Assembly: GCA_030620215.1 (NCBI GenBank)
Contig: JAUXFE010000034.1
Span: forward strand, 1 to 7,242
Length of the DNA: 7,242 nt
Source: Candidatus Peregrinibacteria bacterium
Lineage (GTDB): Bacteria; Patescibacteria; Gracilibacteria; UM-FILTER-43-11
Direction of reading: 5' to 3'
Shown: positions 1 through 5,062 of the stretch, one piece after another
Numbering within the stretch: the stretch's first letter is position 1
How the letters are laid out: each line of letters begins with the position of its first letter
The notes under the pieces: generated by a model
Database searches by the model: none
Told to the model about the DNA's origin: nothing
The model's input: the letters and a program-made list of their open reading frames with translations, nothing else
Program-made: the position numbers and the translations under genes

Positions 1-121
1 ATACAAGGCCATCAATAATAATCAAAACGACAACTACTATTAAAACAATAGTGCTGATTTTTTTGGCATCGAGCTTAGGCATATTAGGAAGTTGGGTGAA
101 CTGTTGAAATGGATTTGGCAT
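1..121 (-). CDS. N-terminus of a membrane protein, partial
   Basis: An open frame starts at ATG 121-119 and runs off the left edge, giving 40 visible residues. The first 22 or so are polar (MPNPFQQFTQLPNMPKLDAK), followed by a strongly hydrophobic stretch with a run of I, L and V that looks like a signal anchor or single membrane helix. A second in-frame ATG at 82-80 would still keep the whole helix. Neither start has a Shine-Dalgarno sequence. I prefer 121 because a good promoter lies about 20 nt upstream of it. A short polar tail, one helix and then a soluble domain would suit an SPFH/prohibitin-like protein among others, but too little is visible to name it. Confidence 0.6.
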   Translation of the reverse strand, partial: MPNPFQQFTQLPNMPKLDAKKISTIVLIVVVVLIIIDGLV

Positions 122-147
122 AATTAATTTGGTTAGGATGTAAATTC

Positions 148-175
148 ATTATACTGATTTTTTATCTGCTTACAA
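148..175 (-). promoter_or_regulatory. Sigma70-type promoter for the leftward membrane protein gene
   Basis: On the minus strand there is TTGTAA (175-170), a 16-nt spacer and a perfect TATAAT (153-148). Transcription would begin near 141, leaving a leader of about 20 nt before ATG 121. It is divergent from the radA promoter, with the two -35 boxes about 28 bp apart. Confidence 0.5.
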
Positions 176-202
176 TCATCTTTCTGTGTTATTATTTTTC
201 TA

Positions 203-232
203 TTGACAAGGTGAACGTCTGTTCACTACAAT
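203..232 (+). promoter_or_regulatory. Sigma70-type promoter of radA
   Basis: Perfect TTGACA (203-208), an 18-nt spacer and TACAAT (227-232, one mismatch to TATAAT). The predicted start is near 239, giving a radA leader of about 94 nt that contains the three-way-junction palindrome. A perfect dyad fills the spacer, so the promoter looks repressible. Confidence 0.65.
211..226. promoter_or_regulatory. Operator palindrome, LexA/SOS-box-like
   Basis: GTGAACGTCTGTTCAC is a perfect dyad with 6-bp arms and a 4-nt centre. It contains GAAC-N4-GTTC, the core of the LexA (DinR) box of Bacillus subtilis and many Gram-positive bacteria. It starts 2 bp after the -35 box and ends directly against the -10 box, a classic position for a repressor that excludes RNA polymerase. 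The downstream gene, radA, acts in recombinational repair, which fits SOS control. Seen: the dyad and its position. Inferred: LexA as the protein that binds it. Another dimeric repressor is possible. Confidence 0.55.
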
Positions 233-247
233 GAAGATGCTTTATTT

Positions 248-317
248 CCCATTCACCGAAGGCGCGATTCACTAATCGCGCCGGCGAGGATGATAATCCT
301 CGCCTTCGGTGAATGGG
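248..317 (+). repeat. 70-nt perfect three-way-junction palindrome in the radA leader
   Basis: An outer 13-bp stem (248-260 with 305-317) encloses two adjacent hairpins of exactly 22 nt each: 261-282 (9-bp stem, loop CACT) and 283-304 (9-bp stem, loop GATA). All 31 pairs are Watson-Crick, and the only unpaired bases are the two tetraloops. Both hairpins begin GGCG and end CGCC, so the junction can branch-migrate by 3 bp. No T-tract follows on either strand, so it is not an intrinsic terminator. It would form near the 5' end of radA mRNA and end 15 nt before the ATG. It could be a regulatory or mRNA-stabilising leader, or an inserted palindromic repeat element. The sequence alone does not decide. 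Confidence 0.8.
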
Positions 318-332
318 GCTAACCAAATAAAA

Positions 333-1643
333 ATGAAATTAAAACAAATCTATCTATGCTCAAAATGCGGAGCAGAAAGCCCTAGATGGTCCGGCCAATG
401 TTACAAGTGTAATAGTTGGAACACTCTTGTCGAAGATGTTATCAATGTCGGCAAGAAAGATAAAATAATCAAACACATAGTCGTAAAACCAAAAATCGTT
501 CTATCCGATATTCCAATTAAAGAGAAACGATTTAAAACCGGAATAGGGGAGTTCGATCGAGTGGTTGGCGGTGGTTTTATGGAGGATTCCGTCGCACTGC
601 TTGTCGGCGATCCGGGTATCGGTAAATCCACTCTCACACTCCAGGTCTGCGACCAGATGGCACAAAAAGCATCCGTTCTCTATTTCTCCGGCGAAGAATC
701 TGTTCATCAAATTGCTTCTCGTGCCAAAAGGCTTAAAGCTTCATCTCCTATTTCCATCGTTAATGTAAATAGTCTGGAGTCCATTCTCGCTACAATCGAA
801 TCCGAAAAACCGGGTTTCGTGGTTGTCGATTCCGTTCAAGTCATGGCAAGCGAAGATCTGCCCAGCCAAGCCGGCTCTATATCACAAGTCCGTTATGTTG
901 CGGAACAGCTTATGCAAGTGGCAAAAAGTCAAAAGATCCCAATACTCCTTATCGGTCATGTAAATAAAGATGGCCAACTCGCAGGTCCGCAAGTCCTCAC
1001 TCACCTAGTAGACACCGTTCTTTATATGGAAGGGGATAACTTCCACCAGTTCCGATTGCTCCGTGCAACCAAAAACCGCTTTGGTACGGTGGATGAGGTG
1101 GGGGTTTTTAATATGGAGGAGTCCGGACTCGTCGAAGTTAAAAACCCATCTAAACTATTTCTCGAAGGCCGGGCAGAGAGTCCAATCGGCTCCACCATCG
1201 TCCCGGTTCTCGAGGGTACTCGCACCTTCCTCGTCGAAGTTCAGGCGCTCACTAATTACACACAATTCGGATACCCCAAGCGCACAGCAAGTGGCTTCGA
1301 CATCAATCGTCTTAATATTATCATCGCCGTCCTAAACCGCTACGCCAATATGAAGCTGGATTCATCCGACGTATTCGTAAATGTCGTTGGTGGTTTAAAA
1401 CTCAATGAACCTGCCGCCGACTTAGCCGTCGCAATGGCGATTGCTAGTTCTAAACTCCAAAAAACCCTCCCGTCTGATCTTGCAATAATGGGTGAAGTCG
1501 GTCTAAGTGGCGAAGTCCGCACCGTCAGCCAGCCAGCAAAACGGATTAAAGAGGCTGAGAAGTTAGGGTTTAAACAAATTCTTTCGTCCGATAGTGTGAA
1601 GTTGATTAATGATGCTATGGCTGTCATTTCGAGGGAAGAGTAG
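333..1643 (+). CDS. radA: DNA repair protein RadA (Sms)
   Basis: RadA is a hexameric RecA-like ATPase that drives branch migration and processing of recombination intermediates in the cytoplasm. From ATG 333 the protein has 436 residues, close to the usual 450-460. An N-terminal C4 zinc finger has Cys 9, 12, 23 and 26. The RecA-like core follows, with Walker A GDPGIGKST (92-100), a Walker B region FVVVDSVQV (162-170) and the RadA-specific KNRFG motif (247-251). The C-terminal part, from about 280, is the Lon-protease-like domain (e.g. GGLKLNEPAADLAVA), which is not a protease in this family. A GTG start at 309 is open but lies inside the leader palindrome and would add eight residues before the normal family start, so I reject it. 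No clear Shine-Dalgarno sequence is present. The last six residues (VISREE) and the TAG stop come from a copy of a 35-bp dispersed repeat. Confidence 0.96.
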   Translation: MKLKQIYLCSKCGAESPRWSGQCYKCNSWNTLVEDVINVGKKDKIIKHIVVKPKIVLSDIPIKEKRFKTGIGEFDRVVGGGFMEDSVALLVGDPGIGKSTLTLQVCDQMAQKASVLYFSGEESVHQIASRAKRLKASSPISIVNVNSLESILATIESEKPGFVVVDSVQVMASEDLPSQAGSISQVRYVAEQLMQVAKSQKIPILLIGHVNKDGQLAGPQVLTHLVDTVLYMEGDNFHQFRLLRATKNRFGTVDEVGVFNMEESGLVEVKNPSKLFLEGRAESPIGSTIVPVLEGTRTFLVEVQALTNYTQFGYPKRTASGFDINRLNIIIAVLNRYANMKLDSSDVFVNVVGGLKLNEPAADLAVAMAIASSKLQKTLPSDLAIMGEVGLSGEVRTVSQPAKRIKEAEKLGFKQILSSDSVKLINDAMAVISREE

Positions 1644-1656
1644 CGACGAAAAATCT
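1622..1656 (+). repeat. 35-bp dispersed repeat, copy 1 (left inverted flank of the GIY-YIG gene)
   Basis: The copy begins TGTCATTTCGAGGGAAG and matches 28 of 35 bases of the inverted copy at 2000-2034. It overlaps the last codons and the stop of radA. Bases 5-8 (ATTT) can pair with 30-33 (AAAT). Several differences from the other copy are paired, so the stem is kept. From memory, it resembles the widespread 'GTCATTGCGAGG..AAGCAATCT' intergenic repeats of many bacterial genomes. Confidence 0.8.
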
Positions 1657-1679
1657 GCGAATAACTGATTATAAATAAT

Positions 1680-1994
1680 ATGAAAGAACATAATTATTAC
1701 GTCTATATAACCACTAATTATGCAAGACGACCCTTCTATACAGGGGTAACAAGTAACTTAATAGGAAGGGCATGGCAACATAAAGAAAAGTTTTATAAAG
1801 GATTCACCAGCAAATACAACTGCAAACGTTTAGTCTACTATGAGCATCACACCGATATTTATGCTGCTATTGCACGCGAAAAACAGATTAAGAAATTCCG
1901 TAGAGAGAAAAAAATCAAGCTAATCGAAAGTATGAATCCCGAGTGGGAAGACTTATATTATAAAATGCTAGAGGCAGAATACGGTTATAAATAA
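1680..1994 (+). CDS. Small GIY-YIG domain nuclease (UPF0213/YhbQ-like)
   Basis: This 104-residue protein is a single GIY-YIG nuclease domain, the size usual for free-standing members. The signature appears as YYVYI (6-10) and YTGVT (20-24). Other likely active-site residues are Arg30 and His34 (GRAWQHK), Glu67 (AREKQIK) and Asn86 in the conserved SMNPEWEDLY segment. The catalytic set looks intact, so the enzyme is probably active. Free-standing members cut or bind DNA, but their cellular role is poorly known. It starts 36 bp after radA on the same strand, without a Shine-Dalgarno sequence. A TATAAA at 1670-1675 lies too close to the start for a normal leader. The gene is flanked by inverted 35-bp repeats (1622-1656 and 2000-2034), so it may be a small mobile or repeat-associated cassette. 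That role is inference; no intron, intein or interrupted gene is visible. Confidence 0.9.
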   Translation: MKEHNYYVYITTNYARRPFYTGVTSNLIGRAWQHKEKFYKGFTSKYNCKRLVYYEHHTDIYAAIAREKQIKKFRREKKIKLIESMNPEWEDLYYKMLEAEYGYK

Positions 1995-1999
1995 TCCGT

Positions 2000-2034
2000 A
2001 GACTCCTCGTCGCTGCGCTTCCCTCGGAGTGACA
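2000..2034 (-). repeat. 35-bp dispersed repeat, copy 2 (right inverted flank of the GIY-YIG gene)
   Basis: Read on the minus strand it begins TGTCACTCCGAGGGAAG, 28/35 identical to copy 1. It lies 5 nt after the GIY-YIG stop codon. Its ends pair as ACTCC/GGAGT. Compared with copy 1, positions 6 with 32 and 8 with 30 each change T-A to C-G, and position 29 gains a pair with 9. The first 16 bases recur at 2083-2098 as a truncated third copy in the same orientation. Confidence 0.8.
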
Positions 2035-2145
2035 TACGGGAGGGCAGTTATACATCAAACCCAAAAAATCCTTCCACCGTGTTTCCCTCGGAGTGACACC
2101 AGGGGGGCGGTAGTTCCTACACTAAATCCCAAAAAACCTTTCCGC
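2019..2145. repeat. Imperfect tandem duplication (~65 bp) including the tatD 3' end
   Basis: Unit 1 (about 2019-2080) and unit 2 (about 2083-2145) share TTCCCTCGGAGTGACA at an offset of 64, then a GGAGGGCAGT/GGGGGGCGGT-like stretch, then ACATCAAACCCAAAAAAT against ACACTAAATCCCAAAAAA at an offset of about 67. The second part of unit 2 is the coding end of tatD (residues ..AERFFGI and stop). Unit 1 therefore carries a decayed copy of the gene tail fused to part of the 35-bp repeat. Small indels and many substitutions suggest the event is not recent. Confidence 0.65.
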
Positions 2146-2886
2146 ATTTTCCGTCGTAATCCTCACAACCTCCTCTAACGGCACACTCTTAATATCCGCC
2201 ACAGTTTTTGCAATATTCACCACGTCCGATGGCTCTTTAGAAATATATGGTGCATCAGTTTCCAGCATTATTCGATTCAATGGAGTGTCCTTAACAACTT
2301 CTTTTAATTCCTCATTTTCAGGACGAGTGATTATCCCAGTAAAACTTATCATCAATCCCAAGTCCAATAACTTTTCCGCTTCAACCCTGTTGCCACTGAA
2401 GCAATGAACTACGCCATTTTTAAACCCTTCCCCATCCAGAATCTTAATCATATCTATAAAAGCATGTTCGTTTTCGCCTGGGTGTTTACCTCCACGGCAG
2501 TGGATAATTGCCGGTTTATTTAATTGTTTAGATAAATTCAGTTGCCCTATAAAATACGCGGCCTGAAGATCGTGCCCGGCTCTGTCATGATAATAATCAA
2601 GACCGATTTCACCAATTGCTACGATCTTTTCTTCGTTTTTTGCGTATTCAAAAACTCTCTCCAAATTCGCCTCAATATCGTCCGATAACTGTGTAGGATG
2701 TATACCAGCCGTAGCCCAGACATTTTCATATTCATCAGCAATTGCAAGACAGTCAGCAATTTCTTCCAAAGTGCAGGACACAGTTATCATCTTCTGTACG
2801 TCCGCATTTTTCGCACGTTTAATAACCGCCTTTCGGTCCTCTTTTTTGTGGTGACTGAGATGACAGTGGGTGTCTATTAGATGCAT
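2122..2886 (-). CDS. tatD: TatD family metal-dependent hydrolase (3'-5' DNase)
   Basis: TatD enzymes are cytoplasmic TIM-barrel metallohydrolases of the amidohydrolase superfamily. Characterised members are Mg-dependent 3'-5' exonucleases on single-stranded DNA and RNA, linked to repair of oxidative damage. The 254-residue length is normal. Metal-site residues are visible in order: His7 and His9 in IDTHCHL, Glu93 in GEIGLDYY, His129 in IIHCRGG, His161 in VHCFSG and Asp211 in ETDAPY. After TDAPY the usual Pro-rich RGKRNEP-type loop is absent and replaced by ISKEPSDVVN, so the substrate edge differs from the Escherichia coli enzyme. The start at 2886 fits the family N-terminus. No Shine-Dalgarno sequence is present and the predicted transcript leader is very short. 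The gene converges with the GIY-YIG gene and diverges from tRNA-Leu. Confidence 0.93.
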   Translation of the reverse strand: MHLIDTHCHLSHHKKEDRKAVIKRAKNADVQKMITVSCTLEEIADCLAIADEYENVWATAGIHPTQLSDDIEANLERVFEYAKNEEKIVAIGEIGLDYYHDRAGHDLQAAYFIGQLNLSKQLNKPAIIHCRGGKHPGENEHAFIDMIKILDGEGFKNGVVHCFSGNRVEAEKLLDLGLMISFTGIITRPENEELKEVVKDTPLNRIMLETDAPYISKEPSDVVNIAKTVADIKSVPLEEVVRITTENAERFFGI

Positions 2887-2895
2887 AACATCTGA

Positions 2896-2904
2896 ATTAT
2901 AGCA
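2896..2904 (-). promoter_or_regulatory. Extended -10 promoter of tatD
   Basis: The minus strand reads TGCTATAAT, a perfect extended -10 element. No good -35 is seen at the right distance. Transcription would start near 2889, about 3 nt before the tatD ATG, which predicts an almost leaderless mRNA. Confidence 0.5.
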
Positions 2905-2920
2905 AAAATAATAAATAACA

Positions 2921-2949
2921 TTGATTTTTTCCCATAAAATAGGTATAAA
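2921..2949 (+). promoter_or_regulatory. Sigma70-type promoter of tRNA-Leu
   Basis: TTGATT (2921-2926), a 17-nt spacer and TATAAA (2944-2949), with a predicted start near 2956, about 15 nt before the mature tRNA. It diverges from the tatD promoter within the same 84-bp gap. Confidence 0.6.
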
Positions 2950-2970
2950 ACATAAGCAATCAGATAATAT

Positions 2971-3055
2971 GCCCGGGTGGTGAAATTGGTATACACGCTG
3001 GTCTTAGGAACCAGTGCCGCAAGGCGTGGAGGTTCGACTCCTCTCCCGGGCACCA
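2971..3055 (+). tRNA. tRNA-Leu (anticodon UAG)
   Basis: The acceptor stem GCCCGGG (2971-2977) pairs with CCCGGGC (3045-3051). The discriminator is A3052 and the 3' CCA is encoded (3053-3055). The anticodon stem 2998-3002/3010-3014 holds the 7-nt loop CTTAGGA with anticodon TAG (3005-3007) and G at position 37, as expected for leucine. A long variable arm (TGCCGCAAGGCGT, 3015-3027) makes it class II, which excludes most other identities. The T arm has loop TTCGACT (3033-3039) on a 5-bp stem. It reads CUA and probably other CUN codons. Confidence 0.97.
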
Positions 3056-3057
3056 TC

Positions 3058-3131
3058 GCAGATTTATGCTTCAGTTTACGAATAAGTCTACGTAAACTCC
3101 GGCTTCTTCTTCGGTTTACGCATAAATCTGC
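3058..3131. repeat. 74-nt branched palindrome directly 3' of tRNA-Leu
   Basis: A perfect 12-bp outer stem (GCAGATTTATGC 3058-3069 with 3120-3131) encloses an 8-bp hairpin (AGTTTACG 3073-3080 with CGTAAACT 3091-3098, 10-nt loop) and a weak CCG/CGG hairpin (3099-3101 with 3112-3114). CGTAAAC (3091-3097) can instead pair with a second GTTTACG at 3114-3120, so two folds compete. It begins 3 nt after the CCA end and would be transcribed as the tRNA trailer. No T-run follows, so it is not a standard terminator. Its overall plan resembles the palindrome before radA, but the sequences are not alike. Confidence 0.7.
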
Positions 3132-3185
3132 TCCTTCCTCACAAAATACCCCCCGTTCACTCTTTACTAAAAGAAGAACCACTCA

Positions 3186-3283
3186 TTTAATTCAGATTTC
3201 TGAAGTCTGATTTCTGATTTAATTTAAAAATCCTGATTCTAGAATCTAGAATAGGAATCAGAAATCTGAAATCCCAAATCAGA
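3186..3283. repeat. Heptamer-period intergenic array 1, two-armed
   Basis: Read in sevens from 3193: CAGATTT, CTGAAGT, CTGATTT, CTGATTT, AATTTAA, AAATCCT, GATTCTA, GAATCTA, GAATAGG, AATCAGA, AATCTGA, AATCCCA, AATCAGA. The left arm carries CTGATTT-type units and the right arm their reverse complement, AATCAGA type. TTCAGATTTCTGA (3191-3203) pairs perfectly with 3258-3270, GATTTCTGATT (3209-3219) pairs with 3256-3266, and the centre is ATTCTAGA-A-TCTAGAAT (3236-3252). It ends against the def stop codon. It may also help end transcription of def, but no clear terminator is present. Confidence 0.75.
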
Positions 3284-3284
3284 A

Positions 3285-3782
3285 TTATATCCTCTCCACC
3301 TCCTGCTCAGAGTTATAAATATCTAATGTTATATCTCCTTCTTCCAAATAATCCGTAAATAGCACTCCATCCAGATGATCCACTTCATGCTGTATTTCCC
3401 GTGCTTCAAGATTTTTAAATTTCATTACGATTTTTTGTCCTTTTGGCATCATAAATTCAACAGTAATCTCTTTGGAACGGCGGACATCTCCCCATTCACC
3501 GGGCAGGCTCAAACACCCCTCTTCTGATACAGCGGTTTCATCTGATAATTCAAGAATGCGGGGGTTTATCATGGGGAGGATTTTTTTGCTATCCAGCGTC
3601 ACCAAAATTATCCGCTCATTTATACCAACTTGAGGAGCCGCAAGCCCTATTCCTTTGTTTTTAATCATAGTTTCCCACATATCCTTGATCAGCTTCACAG
3701 TCTTTTTTGTAATATTATGAACCATATCCGACTTTTTGCGGAGAACTGGATTGTCCCGACCTGTTTCAATGCTGAGAATCAT
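3285..3782 (-). CDS. def: Peptide deformylase
   Basis: Peptide deformylase removes the N-formyl group from the starting methionine of new proteins, acting at the ribosome exit as a metal (usually iron) hydrolase. At 165 residues the length is typical. All three family motifs are present: GIGLAAPQVG (44-53), EEGCLSLP (87-94) with metal ligand Cys90, and QHEVDHLDG (131-139) with ligands His132 and His136 and catalytic Glu133. The N-terminal part with NPVLRKKSD matches the family, which supports the start at 3782. It lies downstream of prfB on the same strand with a 181-bp repeat-filled gap, so it probably has its own promoter. On the minus strand TTGGGA from the repeat array and TATAGT (3820-3815) are 18 bp apart, a weak candidate. 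The usual partner fmt is not in view. Confidence 0.95.
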   Translation of the reverse strand: MILSIETGRDNPVLRKKSDMVHNITKKTVKLIKDMWETMIKNKGIGLAAPQVGINERIILVTLDSKKILPMINPRILELSDETAVSEEGCLSLPGEWGDVRRSKEITVEFMMPKGQKIVMKFKNLEAREIQHEVDHLDGVLFTDYLEEGDITLDIYNSEQEVERI

Positions 3783-3821
3783 ATTGTTTTAGTCTACATT
3801 TACAATATAACGATACTATAG

Positions 3822-3944
3822 AAATTCCAATTTCCAAATCCCAAATCCCAAACAAATCCCAAAATTCAATGTTCAAACTTCAAACTGATTTGGATATTGT
3901 AAATTGAACATTGTTTGGAATTTGGTAATTGGGATTTAGAATTT
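3822..3944. repeat. Heptamer-period intergenic array 2, two-armed
   Basis: The left arm reads in sevens from 3822: AAATTCC, AATTTCC, AAATCCC, AAATCCC, a 4-nt slip (AAAC), AAATCCC, AAAATTC, AATGTTC, AAACTTC, AAACTGA. The right arm reads in sevens from 3889: TTTGGAT, ATTGTAA, ATTGAAC, ATTGTTT, GGAATTT, GGTAATT, GGGATTT, AGAATTT. The right arm is an approximate reverse complement of the left; for example CAATGTTCAA (3867-3876) pairs perfectly with 3904-3913. The array fills most of the gap between prfB and def. Confidence 0.8.
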
Positions 3945-3963
3945 GACACCTCATGTAAATCGT

Positions 3964-5038
3964 TTATTTTCCCTGTAATAAGTATGCCTCAATAAATAGG
4001 TCTATGTCCCCATCCATAACCTCCTGAACCTGACTAGTTTCAGCCTTTGTTCGCATATCCTTCACCATAGTGTATGGCTGAAAAACATATGATCTGATCT
4101 GATTGCCCCAAGCTGCCTCCTTATACCCGCCTTTAAGTTCTTCAATTTCTTCCTTCTTTTCCTCCATTAATTTATGTGTAAGCCGTCCTCTAAGTACATT
4201 CATTGCCTGAGCTCTGTTCTGGATCTGGCTTCTTTCGTTTTGACAGCTAACAACAAGACCCGTAGGAATATGAGTAATTCTTACTGCAGAATCAGTTGTA
4301 TTTACATGCTGACCTCCAGCTCCGCTAGCTCTGAAAGTATCAATTCTGAGGTCTTTTTCATCAATTTCCACTCCTTCACTCTCAGGTATTACAGGCAGAA
4401 CTTCGACTAGCGCAAATGAAGTCTGGCGTAAATTTTTTGCATTAAAAGGGGATAGGCGAACTAATCTATGAGTGCCATGTTCTGCCTTTAAAAAGCCATA
4501 TGCCATAATTCCGCTTACTTCAATAGTTGCACTTTTTATACCCGCTTCTTCCCCAACATTTTTGTCAGTAACATTGGCTTTCCACCCCTTTCTTTCAAAA
4601 TATCTCAAATACATTCTAAGAAGCATTTCCGCCCAATCCTGTGCCTCCACTCCTCCTGTTCCGGATGAGATCATCATAATGGCGTCATTTTTGTCATATT
4701 GGCCACTCAAAACCAGTTCCACATGGGCTTTCTGGAACATTTTCTCTAAATCCCCATAGTCCTTCTCAAGTTCCGCATATTCCTGTTTATTATCGGGGCT
4801 GACCATTTCCTCAAGTGCTTTTAAATCCTCAGATTTTTGCCTTATTTCCTGCCATTTTTCATCTAAATCAGTCCAGTATTTAAGCTCCTTTAAAATAGGC
4901 TCTGCCTTTTTAGGATTATCCCAGAATCCTGGTGTAGACGAGATCTGCTCTGCCTTTGTTCGTTTTTCGGCTATTCCTAAGCCGTCAAACATAACGAAGA
5001 TCTTTCTGGATTTTGCTGACTAATTCTTTGATGTCCAT
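3964..5038 (-). CDS. prfB: Peptide chain release factor 2, with programmed +1 frameshift
   Basis: RF2 ends translation at UGA and UAA in the ribosomal A site. A 17-codon leader frame starts at ATG 5038 (MDIKELVSKIQKDLRYV) and meets TGA at 4987-4985. The +1 frame continues with DGLGIAEKR to TAA at 3964-3966. The joined product is 357 residues against 365 in Escherichia coli. The leader is the expected first helix of RF2 domain 1, so I include it. The SPF stop-codon recognition motif is at about residues 196-198 of the joined protein, and the catalytic GGQ, in GAGGQHVN, is at about 241-243. As in other bacteria the internal UGA would let RF2 regulate itself. Here the slip codon is GUU and not CUU, and no AGGGGG-like element precedes it. 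An ATG at 4992 overlaps the site and could give a shorter product by reinitiation. Confidence 0.93.
4984..4993 (-). other. RF2 recoding site, variant GUU UGA C
   Basis: The minus strand reads TAT GTT TGA C across the leader stop. The family standard is TAT CTT TGA C with a Shine-Dalgarno-like AGGGGG just upstream. The preceding UAU, the UGA and the following C are kept, but the slip codon is GUU and the upstream bases (GATCTTCGT) are not Shine-Dalgarno-like. An ATG (4992-4990) lies inside TATGTTTGA in the +1 frame. Confidence 0.8.
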
Positions 5039-5062
5039 TGTAATCTTCGAATTAATTGATAC

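Noticed and set aside
248..317. Intrinsic terminator
   Set aside because: The hairpins are strong, but no T-run follows on either strand, and the plus-strand position is between the radA promoter and its start codon.
309..332. GTG start for radA at 309
   Set aside because: It lies inside the outer stem of the leader palindrome and adds residues not found at the RadA N-terminus. ATG 333 places the zinc finger normally.
1680..1994. Homing endonuclease of an intron or intein
   Set aside because: The domain is free-standing, radA and tatD are both uninterrupted, and no intron-like structure surrounds it.
2877..3210. Open frames on both strands across the tRNA (minus 2877-3182, plus 2977-3210)
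   Set aside because: Both run through the complete tRNA-Leu gene; the plus frame is simply the translated tRNA. Neither shows a family motif.
4985..4987. prfB as a frameshifted pseudogene, or UGA read as an amino acid
   Set aside because: The UGA sits at the conserved RF2 recoding position and the rest of the gene is intact. No other gene in the window has an in-frame UGA, and a genome with RF2 is expected to use UGA as stop.
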